From positions 1,488,001 to 1,552,000 of the forward strand of contig NZ_JACETV010000001.1 of the NCBI RefSeq assembly GCF_013912375.1: DNA of 64,000 bases, written 5' to 3'. Shown here in pieces: positions 55,184 to 63,407 of the stretch. The translations under genes were made by a program, and so were the position numbers. The notes under the pieces are model-generated. The model worked only from the letters and a program-made list of their open reading frames with translations, ran no database searches and was not told the origin of the DNA. Source of the DNA: Emticicia sp. BO119 (GTDB lineage Bacteria; Bacteroidota; Bacteroidia; Cytophagales; Spirosomataceae). The stretch's first letter is position 1, and every line of letters starts with the position of its first letter.

Positions 55184-56911
55184 ATGAGACTTATTATTTT
55201 ACTATTGCTCTTCAACTTAATCTTTTGTAATTTATCTGGCCAAACAATTCCGGCATTCCCTGGGGCAGAGGGATTTGGTGCTTCAACTACTGGTGGCCGG
55301 GGTGGGCAGGTCATTTATGTTACCAACCTTAATTGTAGTGGTACGGGGTCGTTAGCAGCTGCTTTGCAGGTTGTAGGTAAGAAATATATATTGTTCAAAG
55401 TAAGTGGTGTAATACCCTGTGCAGCGGAAGTATTTCAGGGAGATGTGTACATTGCAGGTCAGACCTCACCTGGCGGCATAATTGTTCGAGGAATCGTTTT
55501 AGATGAAATCTATGAAACCAATACAAATTCCAAAAATATAATTATCCGACATTTACGTTCAAGACCAAAATTAGGTACCAATCTTCCTAATCAGGGTTAT
55601 GTACTGGATGATGCCCTACGTTTAGACGGAGCTTCAAACGTCATTGTCGATCATTGTTCATTTGCGAATGCCATAGATGAAGCTGTGCAGATATCTAACT
55701 CTCATAATATTACTGTTCAGAACTGCCAATTGGCAGAGACTTTGGGAGAACATTATTCTTTAGGTGGTATGTTACTGAATTACAGTGAAGCAGGTCATGA
55801 ACAAGACAATATCAGTATTCATCATAATGTCTGGAATAGGATCGGAGGACGAATGCCTGAGTTTTCTTGTGAATCTCCTTTTTGTCATAATAAGACATTG
55901 AATTTTGAGGTCTCAAACAATCTCTTTTGGGATCAGCAGATACAAACATGGTATAACCCTTGTACAACAGGTGGTGATGGCTGTCGTGATTTTCATCTGA
56001 ATCTTAATTTTGTTGATAACAGAACGGTGGCGCGAAACAGTTACACAGGACCACTGGCATCAGCCGATTTATTGGGTAATGCAAATAATCATTTATTTGC
56101 CAGTGGAAACACCATGAATCTATACCCGACATTAAGTGATTATCAGCTGTTTTATTGCTGTAATGATTTTAATACAAGTGCCCCGAATACAGATTTGGGG
56201 ATTGCTACCCGTTTAAGTGCACGGCATAATTTTCCTTCTATAGCTTATACTGTTTCTAACCAGCTGGTTAATTATGCAATCGAAAATGTAGGAGCTTTTC
56301 CGAGAGATCCAATGGATAGAAGATTGATGAATCCCTTAAAAAATAATGTAATCGATTCTAATCCCATTAATGGTACAGATTATTATAATGATGCTTTTCA
56401 GACGGATACTTCTCAAAGTGTCCCTATTGATAGTGATAATGATGGTATGCCAAATGATTGGGAAACTGCAAATGGGCTGAATCCAAATGTCCAGGATCAC
56501 AATGGCCTTCAGTTATCAAAGAAATTTACAGGTGTTGAAGGATATACAAATCTGGAATGCTATCTGAATGAATTATCTGATAAAGTAGTGGGTAAAAAAA
56601 ATATTGTTATTGATCCGGGTGGTGGAACAACAATTACAGGATTGGAACTGAATGCCGATGAAAGAATAAGTGTAACTATTTCTCCAAATCCTGCCGAAGC
56701 CGGTATTACTATTAAACTGAATGGTGACTTAGCTTCAGATTGGAGATTTGAAATGATAGATTCGATTGGTAGGGTTTTAACTCAGGAAAACAATATTAAT
56801 GAATCAACCAAAAGTTTTTACCTGCCAAGATTGATTCCAAACGGAATATATTTTATCAGAATCTACGTGCAGGAAGGTATTTTAGAGAAGAAAATTGTTG
56901 TGATAAAATGA
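55184..56911 (+). CDS. Secreted pectate lyase-like beta-helix protein with T9SS type A sorting domain
   Basis: A 575-aa exported polysaccharide lyase. ATG 55184 gives a good signal peptide (cleavage near LSGQ, about 22); the longer TTG start adds seven poor residues. The family 1 pectate-lyase start PAFPGAEGFGASTTGGRGG is followed by right-handed beta-helix repeats with NVIVDHCSFANAIDEAVQIS and similar turns. A Ca-binding type repeat (DSDNDGMPNDWETANGLNP, about 424-442) follows. The last ~75 residues form a T9SS type A C-terminal domain (ISPNPAEAG ... GIYFIRIYV ... KIVVIK). The protein would therefore pass through the SprA translocon and be released or anchored at the cell surface. Catalytic residues were not assigned. 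Confidence 0.9.
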   Translation: MRLIILLLLFNLIFCNLSGQTIPAFPGAEGFGASTTGGRGGQVIYVTNLNCSGTGSLAAALQVVGKKYILFKVSGVIPCAAEVFQGDVYIAGQTSPGGIIVRGIVLDEIYETNTNSKNIIIRHLRSRPKLGTNLPNQGYVLDDALRLDGASNVIVDHCSFANAIDEAVQISNSHNITVQNCQLAETLGEHYSLGGMLLNYSEAGHEQDNISIHHNVWNRIGGRMPEFSCESPFCHNKTLNFEVSNNLFWDQQIQTWYNPCTTGGDGCRDFHLNLNFVDNRTVARNSYTGPLASADLLGNANNHLFASGNTMNLYPTLSDYQLFYCCNDFNTSAPNTDLGIATRLSARHNFPSIAYTVSNQLVNYAIENVGAFPRDPMDRRLMNPLKNNVIDSNPINGTDYYNDAFQTDTSQSVPIDSDNDGMPNDWETANGLNPNVQDHNGLQLSKKFTGVEGYTNLECYLNELSDKVVGKKNIVIDPGGGTTITGLELNADERISVTISPNPAEAGITIKLNGDLASDWRFEMIDSIGRVLTQENNINESTKSFYLPRLIPNGIYFIRIYVQEGILEKKIVVIK

Positions 56912-57038
56912 TTAATTTGAGTATAAGCACTTAACCGAAGGCTTAATGTATGATTATTGAATTAAGTCTGATAATTATTAAAATAAATCAAATAAAACTT
57001 TGAATTGTCATATAGTTAATTTACATTTAAGCATATAA

Positions 57039-57068
57039 TTGAATGGTGATACAGTATTGGTAAGTTTT
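57039..57068 (+). promoter_or_regulatory. Promoter candidate (TTG-N19-TAAGTTTT)
   Basis: TTG at 57039-57041 and TAAGTTTT at 57061-57068 with a 19-nt spacer; the last G of TAnnTTTG is T. The -7 continues as TTTTCGCGG, a stretch also found upstream of the peroxiredoxin gene. The leader would be about 35 nt. Confidence 0.5.
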
Positions 57069-57108
57069 CGCGGATAAAATTTTTTAGACTCTTAAAATTT
57101 TTCTAATT

Positions 57109-57651
57109 ATGAAAACGAATTTGTTATCGCTTATGCTGCTTTCAGCAATTGCTTATGCCTGCCAGACAGCCAATTCTTCTCAAAGTGGTTTCTATGACCT
57201 CGAAAAAGAAAAAAAAGAAATTATGGCTGTAATTCAATCCGAAACTGATTGTTTTTTCAAGAGAGATTATAATTGTTGGCAAAACCAATTTGCGCACTCT
57301 GACTACGCATATCAGGCCTGGAGTAACGCCGATGGAACTTTTGATGCCAGTGTAGGCTGGGAAAACATTAACAAGAACTTGGGCAAGTTTATTAAAGAGA
57401 ATCCTAATGAAAAGGAAGAAGCAGGTAATAGTCACCCCATAGTAAAACGTGAAAATATACGCTATAAATTCTATGGGAATAACGCTGCACATCTGACATG
57501 GGATCAATACAATAGCGACCGCAATCAAAAGTACTTTCTGCAAAGCAAGGAGGTTCGCCTGATGGAAAAAGTAAATGGCCAATGGAAAATCGTCAATGTT
57601 TCAGCATTCTGGAATTATAAGGATAAAATACCTTTGGCCCAAATTCAATAA
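57109..57651 (+). CDS. NTF2-like (SnoaL/DUF4440-type) lipoprotein
   Basis: A 180-aa protein with a signal ending IAYAC (Cys about residue 18), so a probable lipoprotein. The mature part has the cone-shaped NTF2-like fold pattern: an N-terminal helix (EKKEIMAVIQSETDCFFKRD), a WxxxFAHSDY segment, and C-terminal strands ending VNGQWKIVNVSAFWN. Such domains bind small ligands or act as enzymes with varied functions. No catalytic residue can be named. It is a single-gene unit with its own promoter and terminator. Confidence 0.78.
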   Translation: MKTNLLSLMLLSAIAYACQTANSSQSGFYDLEKEKKEIMAVIQSETDCFFKRDYNCWQNQFAHSDYAYQAWSNADGTFDASVGWENINKNLGKFIKENPNEKEEAGNSHPIVKRENIRYKFYGNNAAHLTWDQYNSDRNQKYFLQSKEVRLMEKVNGQWKIVNVSAFWNYKDKIPLAQIQ

Positions 57652-57669
57652 ATCTTAAACGTATTACTT

Positions 57670-57696
57670 GAGACTTCATGTGAAGTCTCTTTTTTT
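57670..57696 (+). terminator. Rho-independent terminator
   Basis: An 8-bp stem (57670-57677 with 57682-57689) and 4-nt loop are followed by seven T residues. It is 19 nt past the NTF2-like stop codon. Confidence 0.85.
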
Positions 57697-57726
57697 GTGA
57701 AATATTGATTTATTTCTGTAATTTTC
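57695..57726 (+). promoter_or_regulatory. Promoter candidate for the peroxiredoxin (TTG-N21-TAATTTTC)
   Basis: TTG at 57695-57697 overlaps the end of the preceding T-tract; TAATTTTC at 57719-57726 is 21 nt away and continues CGCGG. One mismatch from TAnnTTTG. The leader would be about 117 nt. Confidence 0.4.
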
Positions 57727-57785
57727 GCGGCTATTTTTATTCCGATATGGAACTAAAACAAAAAGAGAATCATTATAATATTATT

Positions 57786-57804
57786 ATCTACTAAATCAGT
57801 AGAT
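57786..57804 (+). promoter_or_regulatory. 7-5-7 palindrome in the peroxiredoxin leader
   Basis: ATCTACT (57786-57792) and AGTAGAT (57798-57804) are perfect inverted repeats with a 5-nt centre, 45 nt before the start codon. It could be a regulator site or a small leader hairpin; no known operator is recognised. Confidence 0.35.
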
Positions 57805-57849
57805 TAATATAGGTTTTAAATATTATTCATCATTTAAATCATAAACTTT

Positions 57850-58485
57850 ATGTCACTTAGATTAGGAGATATCGCACCTGACTTTACAGCAGAAACTACC
57901 CAGGGTACTATCCATTTTCATGAATGGCTTGGAGATTCATGGGGATTGTTATTTTCGCATCCAGCTGATTTTACTCCTGTTTGTACGACCGAATTAGGTA
58001 AAACTGCGTTATTAAAAGGTGAATTTGAAAAAAGAAATGTAAAAGTGATTGCTGTTTCTGTTGATGATTTAGATTCGCATAATAAATGGGTACCGGATAT
58101 TCAGGAAGTAAATGGTGTTGAGGTAAACTTTCCTATCATTGCTGATGGAGACCGCCAGGTAGCTACTTTATATGATATGATTCATCCGAATGCTTCTGAA
58201 AAAACAACTGTAAGATCAGTATTTGTAATTGGACCTGATAAAAAAATTAAGCTTACTTTGACTTACCCAGCATCTACCGGACGTAATTTCCAGGAGATTC
58301 TCAGAGTAATTGATTCTTTGCAATTAACTGCCAATTATCAGGTTGCTACTCCGGCAGATTGGAAAGATGGTGATGATACTATTGTTGTACCTGCTGTTTC
58401 TACAGAAGATGCGATTAATAAGTTCCCTAAAGGTGTAAACGTAGTGAAGCCATATCTGAGATACACACCACAGCCAAATAAATAA
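57850..58485 (+). CDS. 1-Cys peroxiredoxin (Prx6 family)
   Basis: A 211-aa thiol peroxidase that reduces H2O2 and organic peroxides in the cytosol. The active-site block is SHPADFTPVCTTELG with peroxidatic Cys45. It is the only Cys in the protein, so the enzyme is 1-Cys and needs an outside thiol for recycling. The catalytic Arg lies in VRSVFVIGP, and the C-terminal Prx6 extension (LQLTANYQVATPADWKDGDD onward) is present. A terminator follows. Confidence 0.94.
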   Translation: MSLRLGDIAPDFTAETTQGTIHFHEWLGDSWGLLFSHPADFTPVCTTELGKTALLKGEFEKRNVKVIAVSVDDLDSHNKWVPDIQEVNGVEVNFPIIADGDRQVATLYDMIHPNASEKTTVRSVFVIGPDKKIKLTLTYPASTGRNFQEILRVIDSLQLTANYQVATPADWKDGDDTIVVPAVSTEDAINKFPKGVNVVKPYLRYTPQPNK

Positions 58486-58510
58486 TCTTGCATCATTAGA
58501 TTTTATAGAG

Positions 58511-58546
58511 AAAACCGGGAGCAAAAACTTCCGGTTTTTATTTTTT
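58511..58546 (+). terminator. Rho-independent terminator
   Basis: An 11-bp stem with one G-U pair (58511-58521 with 58528-58538) is followed by a long T-rich run. It ends the peroxiredoxin transcript. Confidence 0.88.
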
Positions 58547-58616
58547 GATTATTTTTGCACAATATTTGCCTTCAGATTAGCATTAGAATAATCGAAAAGA
58601 TTTCGCTATTGCGTCA

Positions 58617-59423
58617 ATGAGAAAAAAGAAAAAGAACCTGACAAATACTGCCAATCAGCAAAAGCCATTAGTAAAGCGAATAATCAATTTAAAGACTTTA
58701 TATGCTTTAATTGTTATTTTGCTTATTATTCTTTATCCGGTTTATGTAAGTGATGGACAGAAGTGGACTTATGTAGATAGTTTTGGTATAAAGGTACCTT
58801 TGCGTTATACAATTCATGGTATCGATGTGTCGCACCACAACAAGAAAATCGACTGGCATAAGGTAAAAAACAGTAACGATAATGTTGGTGTTACTTTTTG
58901 CTTCATAAAAGCAACAGAAGGAACTGACTTAAAAGATCAGGATTTTCAGAACAATTGGAGAGAAGCAAAAAAAGTAGGATTAATCAGAGGGGCGTATCAT
59001 TTTTATGTACCCTGGTCTGATCCAGTTTTGCAAGCCAGAAATTTTATTAATACAGTATCACTTGATGGAGGGGATTTTGTGCCTGTAGTTGATTTTGAAG
59101 TTCAGGGGCTTAATAAAAAAGTCAGGCAAAAACTTGTTGCTAATGTAACTACATTTATTGAACATCTGAAAAGCCATTATGGTGTCGACCCCATTATTTA
59201 TACAAATAAGCATATCTATCGTCAATACATAAAAGGCAATTTTGATAATTATCCGCTCTGGATATCAGATTATGAAAGTAGAAAACTGGAGGGATTTGAT
59301 AATTCAAATCTGATTCTCTGGCAACATAGTACTAATGGGCGGCTTGATGGTATCAGCGGCGATGTAGATTTTAATGTTTTTGTAGCTTCTAAAAGTCATT
59401 TAGACGATATTTGTATCAAATAA
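58617..59423 (+). CDS. GH25-family lysozyme, membrane-anchored
   Basis: A 268-aa peptidoglycan hydrolase (N-acetylmuramidase) of glycoside hydrolase family 25. A basic N-terminus and one TM helix (about 29-48) would tether it to the inner membrane with the enzyme outside. The family blocks are GIDVSHHNKKIDW (about 69-81, catalytic Asp), FIKATEGTDLKDQDF, GAYHFY and VPVVDFEVQG (about 156-165), which carries the DxE catalytic pair. QHSTNGRLDGISGDVDFN closes the barrel. A TATTTTTG -7-like element (58550-58557) lies upstream without a clear -33. The likely role is wall remodelling. Confidence 0.93.
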   Translation: MRKKKKNLTNTANQQKPLVKRIINLKTLYALIVILLIILYPVYVSDGQKWTYVDSFGIKVPLRYTIHGIDVSHHNKKIDWHKVKNSNDNVGVTFCFIKATEGTDLKDQDFQNNWREAKKVGLIRGAYHFYVPWSDPVLQARNFINTVSLDGGDFVPVVDFEVQGLNKKVRQKLVANVTTFIEHLKSHYGVDPIIYTNKHIYRQYIKGNFDNYPLWISDYESRKLEGFDNSNLILWQHSTNGRLDGISGDVDFNVFVASKSHLDDICIK

Positions 59424-59501
59424 CATTTTATTCCTAATCCCTAAAAGGAAAATATACTAATCAAATAAAGACCTCTACAAGGGAGTGGAGGTAAAAATAC
59501 T

Positions 59502-61145
59502 ATGCTACCTACTACAAATTTTACTCAAACCTCTGCATTTAAAAAACTTAAAAATCATTATAAAACCATCAGCAAAAAGCAAATTAGAGATTTCTTTGCT
59601 GAAGATAAAAACCGCTTTAAAAAATATTCTCTGAAATTTAATGATATTTTAGTTGATTATTCAAAGAATAATATCAATGGTCGAACGATGGCCTATCTGA
59701 TTGAACTTGCACATGAATGTAATCTTTCTGAGGCTATTAATCAGATGTATGCAGGAGTGAAAATTAACCAGACAGAAAACCGCGCTGTACTTCACGTTGC
59801 ATTACGGAATAGAAGTAATATGCCCATTTTAGTTGATGGTAATGATGTAATGCCTGAAGTAAATGAGGTACTGGCGAAAATGAAAGATTTTTCTGAAAAA
59901 GTAAATTCAGGATTTTGGAAAGGTTATTCAAATAAACCAATTACTGATATTGTTAATATTGGTATCGGAGGATCTGATTTAGGCCCTGTGATGGCAACTG
60001 AAGCCCTGAAACCTTATGCAAAAAAACTCAAAGTGCATTTTGTTTCTAATGTTGATGGTACTCATATTGCTGAAACTTTGAAAAAACTTTCGCCAGAAAC
60101 TACCCTCTTCATGGTAGCTTCAAAAACATTTACGACTCAGGAGACAATGGCGAATGCTCATTCGGCACGTAGTTGGTTTTTAAGGACTGCTCAGGATGAG
60201 GAATTTGTAAAGAAACATTTTGTAGCAATCTCTACTAATCAAAAAGAGGTTGAAAAATTTGGAATTGATCCGGCCAATATGTTTGGTTTTTGGGATTGGG
60301 TAGGAGGAAGGTATTCCTTGTGGTCTGCCATTGGCCTATCAATAGCTTGTTATATTGGGTTTGATAATTTTGAAGCTTTACTTAGTGGTGCTTTTGAAAT
60401 GGATAAGCATTTCAAAAGCACACCTTTCGAAAAAAATATTCCGGTTATTCTGGCTCTGTTAGGTATTTGGTACAATAATTTTCATGGAGCAGAATCTCAC
60501 GCCATTTTACCATATGACCAATATATGCATCGTTTTGCTGCCTATTTCCAACAAGGCGACATGGAATCAAACGGTAAATATGTAGATAGAAAAGGAGGTA
60601 AGGTTGATTATCAGACAGGCCCAATCATATGGGGAGAGCCAGGAACGAATGGGCAACATGCTTTTTATCAATTAATTCATCAGGGAACGAAATTGATTCC
60701 TGCTGATTTCATCGCTCCAGCTATATCACATAATCCTTTAGGAGAACATCATAAGATGCTGTTATCAAACTTCTTTGCTCAAACAGAGGCTTTGATGAAT
60801 GGTAAAACCTTAGATGATGTGGTAAAAGAATTAGCTGAAAAGTCACAAGAAGAAATTGACAAAATTGCTCCTTATAAAGTTTTCTTAGGTAACAGACCTA
60901 CCAACTCAATTCTTGTAAAGAAAATTACACCTAAGACATTAGGAAGTCTGATCGCTATGTATGAACACAAAATTTTTACTCAAGGGGTAATCTGGAACAT
61001 TTTTAGTTTTGATCAATGGGGTGTTGAACTTGGTAAACAATTAGCAAATAAAATATATCCTGAGTTGCAAGATGATACAATAGTTGTTTCGCATGACACT
61101 TCAACAAATGGCCTTATTAACCAATATAAAAAGTGGAGAAAATAA
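59502..61145 (+). CDS. pgi: Glucose-6-phosphate isomerase
   Basis: A 547-aa cytosolic glycolytic enzyme that interconverts glucose 6-phosphate and fructose 6-phosphate; its length is close to the E. coli enzyme. Typical blocks are [14 protein letters not shown] (about 151-164), the phosphate-binding [13 protein letters not shown] (about 206-218), [17 protein letters not shown] (about 264-280), the catalytic region [16 protein letters not shown] (about 382-397) and the C-terminal [11 protein letters not shown] terminator follows. No regulation is visible. Confidence 0.97.
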   Translation: MLPTTNFTQTSAFKKLKNHYKTISKKQIRDFFAEDKNRFKKYSLKFNDILVDYSKNNINGRTMAYLIELAHECNLSEAINQMYAGVKINQTENRAVLHVALRNRSNMPILVDGNDVMPEVNEVLAKMKDFSEKVNSGFWKGYSNKPITDIVNIGIGGSDLGPVMATEALKPYAKKLKVHFVSNVDGTHIAETLKKLSPETTLFMVASKTFTTQETMANAHSARSWFLRTAQDEEFVKKHFVAISTNQKEVEKFGIDPANMFGFWDWVGGRYSLWSAIGLSIACYIGFDNFEALLSGAFEMDKHFKSTPFEKNIPVILALLGIWYNNFHGAESHAILPYDQYMHRFAAYFQQGDMESNGKYVDRKGGKVDYQTGPIIWGEPGTNGQHAFYQLIHQGTKLIPADFIAPAISHNPLGEHHKMLLSNFFAQTEALMNGKTLDDVVKELAEKSQEEIDKIAPYKVFLGNRPTNSILVKKITPKTLGSLIAMYEHKIFTQGVIWNIFSFDQWGVELGKQLANKIYPELQDDTIVVSHDTSTNGLINQYKKWRK

Positions 61146-61154
61146 AAATTTTAC

Positions 61155-61188
61155 ATAACCTATTGATTTTCAGTAGGTTATATTTTTT
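61155..61188 (+). terminator. Rho-independent terminator of pgi
   Basis: An 11-bp stem with one G-U pair (61155-61165 with 61171-61181), loop ATTTT, followed by a T-run. Confidence 0.85.
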
Positions 61189-61257
61189 CTTATAGTTTTC
61201 ATTATTTTTTGAAAAAATAATTTTAATAGAAATTATAAAAAAAAATAGCGTTTACAT

Positions 61258-61288
61258 TTGGAAATATCAAATGCGTATTTTACTTTAG
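61258..61288 (+). promoter_or_regulatory. Promoter candidate for the LysM protein (TTG-N20-TACTTTAG)
   Basis: TTG (61258-61260), a 20-nt spacer and TACTTTAG (61281-61288), one mismatch from TAnnTTTG. The leader would be about 165 nt. The gene-free stretch 61146-61459 holds this promoter, the pgi terminator and the leader elements below. Confidence 0.5.
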
Positions 61289-61330
61289 CATCAGAATTTT
61301 AAAATAAGCTTTCCTAATTAAATTTAAAAA

Positions 61331-61436
61331 ATGGTTAAACCGCACACAAAGGTAGGCCATAGCGAGAACGCAAGTTCAAACTCAAACCCAACGTAAAGTT
61401 ATCAACTGTTATGGGGGATACTCATGTGTCTCCCAT
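61331..61436 (+). other. Leader with a 21-codon ORF and a hairpin
   Basis: A small ORF (61331-61396, 21 aa, rich in Ser/Asn) is followed by an 11-bp hairpin (61411-61421 with 61426-61436, loop TCAT, two G-U pairs). The ATG at 61424 lies inside the hairpin, so the ATG at 61460, just past it, is the preferred start of the LysM gene. An attenuation-like or start-masking role is speculative. Confidence 0.35.
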
Positions 61437-61459
61437 TTACAGTAACAGTGAATCTAAAA

Positions 61460-63346
61460 ATGGACTTACGTGCTTTTAGAAATATTGTTTACTTGAATTT
61501 ACTACTGGGTTGTTGGCTAAACAATAATTCATTTGCAGGAGATATAAACCCATACAACCCAGTAGTTCCAAATGAAGTTAAATTTGCGAATGTTACTTTT
61601 CAGTTGAATGATGTGACAAAGTACCTCATTCTGAATGAAATGAAAGACATTCTTTCAAATCGGCAGGTGCTTTTAAATAAATTAGAAAAAGCTACATTGT
61701 TCTTTCCTATTGTTGAACCAATTCTTAGGAGTCAGGGTGTTCCGGATGATTTTAAGTTTTTAGTCAATTATGATAAATATCAATTTTCAATTGAAAAAAA
61801 TGGTACACCAGAATCGGAAACTTTCTGGTGTTTAGACAGACAGAAAGCAGAAGAGGTTGACTTGTTGGTAAATTCACAGATTGACGAACGAAAACACCTG
61901 ATTGTTGCCACCAAAGGAGCAGCATTATGTTTGAAAAGAAATAACATTTTATATAATAATTGGGGAGCCACTTTGTACTCGTTAATTGCCCACAAAAAAA
62001 TAATAAATCAATTAGAGGTAAACAGGAGATGGGTTAATTCGTCAAATGCTGAAAATGAGTATATTGCCTTAGATAGTCCAGCGTATATTGCATTACTGCA
62101 ATTTTTAGCTTATAAGCTTATTATAGAACAGGAGTTTCCGGCTTTTAAACCACAAATACATAAAGTCGTATATGAGTACCCGTATAGCAAGGGAAAAAGT
62201 CTTAATCGTATATCGGCAGAATTAAAAGTTGATCTTACAGTATTAAAAGAATTTAATCCTTGGTTAATTGCCAAAAATGTACCTGATACTGAATGCCAGG
62301 TATTAGTTGTAATACCGACAAGCCGATTTAGTGAGATACGCGTCTTAACGGAATTATCGGCAAAATCTGGTGTGCCTTCAAAAGATATGGGGTTTCCTTT
62401 ATTAAAAAAGGAGACTAAGCAATCAAAAAACAAAGGAGGTGTATTCTACAAGATTAATAATCTGAACGGGATACGAGCTGAAATGTGTGATAATGCCGTT
62501 AACTTAGCTTATAAAGCAGAAATACCGCTTAAAAAGTTTGTAGAATATAATGATATTAAAGAAAATGACTTGTTACAGATAGGTCAAGTGTATTATTTAG
62601 AGGAAAAGCGTACGAAAGCGAGTGTTCCGTTTCATATTGTGAGAGATGGAGAGACATTATGGAGTATTTCTTACATTTATGGTGTTAAATTAGAAAGTTT
62701 GCTCAAATATAACAGATTTGAAACAGTTCAGCGTTTACAAAGAGGAAGGGTTATCTGGTTGCAGACTACCAGACCTAAAAATAAACCAGTTGAATATATA
62801 AATATGCCAGATGAGTTGGAGGCAATAGATGAGATTGTAAGAACTGAAAGCGATGCTGAACTTAATGATAATGGAAAGGTCTTTTCTAAAGAACCTGTGA
62901 AGACTGACACAATCGTTTTAGTTGATAAGAGTAAAGTGCAGGTGAGTAAAGAAGCAGAAGTGAAAAATAGTAGAGGCGAGTTGGGATTAACATTTGAAGA
63001 AAAAGAATTAAATTCTTTACCTTTGACACAAGAAATTAGGAAAGAAGAAACAAAGAACTTAACTTTGTCCAAAAGTGTTAATACTAAAGATTCTTTGTCT
63101 ACAGTCTTGAGAAAGGCCGAAACTGAAGTTAACACCACACCTCTCATAGCTCAGCAAATTACTAATCCATCAAAAGATAAAACCACGGAGCAAGGAAATT
63201 TTTTGTACCATTCAGTCAGGAAAGATGAAACCTTGTTCAGGATTTCAGTAAACTATAATGTGAGTTTGGAAGATTTGTGGAAATTAAACAATCTGTCCAG
63301 TAATATTGTGAAGATTGGCGTAGTACTGAAAATCAAACATTTGTAA
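61460..63346 (+). CDS. LysM protein with a degenerate MltD-like transglycosylase domain
   Basis: A 628-aa exported protein (signal peptide to about residue 27 from ATG 61460). Residues about 60-200 follow the MltD/SLT layout: VEPILRSQGVPDDFKFLVNY aligns with the segment that normally reads LPxxLKYLAVVES, and IDERKHLIVATKGAALCLK aligns with the helix after the catalytic core. The catalytic Glu-Ser is replaced by Tyr-Asp and the GLWQFM motif is missing, so it is probably inactive. Several LysM or LysM-like domains follow (about 237-285, 320-380, 390-437 and 582-628), with a low-complexity linker from about 450 to 575. It may bind peptidoglycan as a scaffold. A terminator follows. Confidence 0.82.
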   Translation: MDLRAFRNIVYLNLLLGCWLNNNSFAGDINPYNPVVPNEVKFANVTFQLNDVTKYLILNEMKDILSNRQVLLNKLEKATLFFPIVEPILRSQGVPDDFKFLVNYDKYQFSIEKNGTPESETFWCLDRQKAEEVDLLVNSQIDERKHLIVATKGAALCLKRNNILYNNWGATLYSLIAHKKIINQLEVNRRWVNSSNAENEYIALDSPAYIALLQFLAYKLIIEQEFPAFKPQIHKVVYEYPYSKGKSLNRISAELKVDLTVLKEFNPWLIAKNVPDTECQVLVVIPTSRFSEIRVLTELSAKSGVPSKDMGFPLLKKETKQSKNKGGVFYKINNLNGIRAEMCDNAVNLAYKAEIPLKKFVEYNDIKENDLLQIGQVYYLEEKRTKASVPFHIVRDGETLWSISYIYGVKLESLLKYNRFETVQRLQRGRVIWLQTTRPKNKPVEYINMPDELEAIDEIVRTESDAELNDNGKVFSKEPVKTDTIVLVDKSKVQVSKEAEVKNSRGELGLTFEEKELNSLPLTQEIRKEETKNLTLSKSVNTKDSLSTVLRKAETEVNTTPLIAQQITNPSKDKTTEQGNFLYHSVRKDETLFRISVNYNVSLEDLWKLNNLSSNIVKIGVVLKIKHL

Positions 63347-63374
63347 ATAGTATAGATTCACTCAATAGCTCAGA

Positions 63375-63407
63375 TTAGCCTCTGCCACTGGCGGGGGCTA
63401 ATTTTTT
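63375..63407. terminator. Shared Rho-independent terminator
   Basis: A 12-bp stem with two G-U pairs (63375-63386 with 63390-63401), ACT loop, followed by six T on the plus strand. It lies between convergent genes. Confidence 0.85.

Noticed and set aside
57142-57582. 146-aa minus-strand ORF within the NTF2-like gene
   Set aside because: The plus-strand frame has a lipoprotein signal, promoter and terminator; the minus frame has a poly-Phe stretch and no recognisable domain.
61331-61400. tRNA-like stretch (a GTTCAAACTC resembling a T-loop)
   Set aside because: No acceptor stem, anticodon arm or D-arm can be formed around it.
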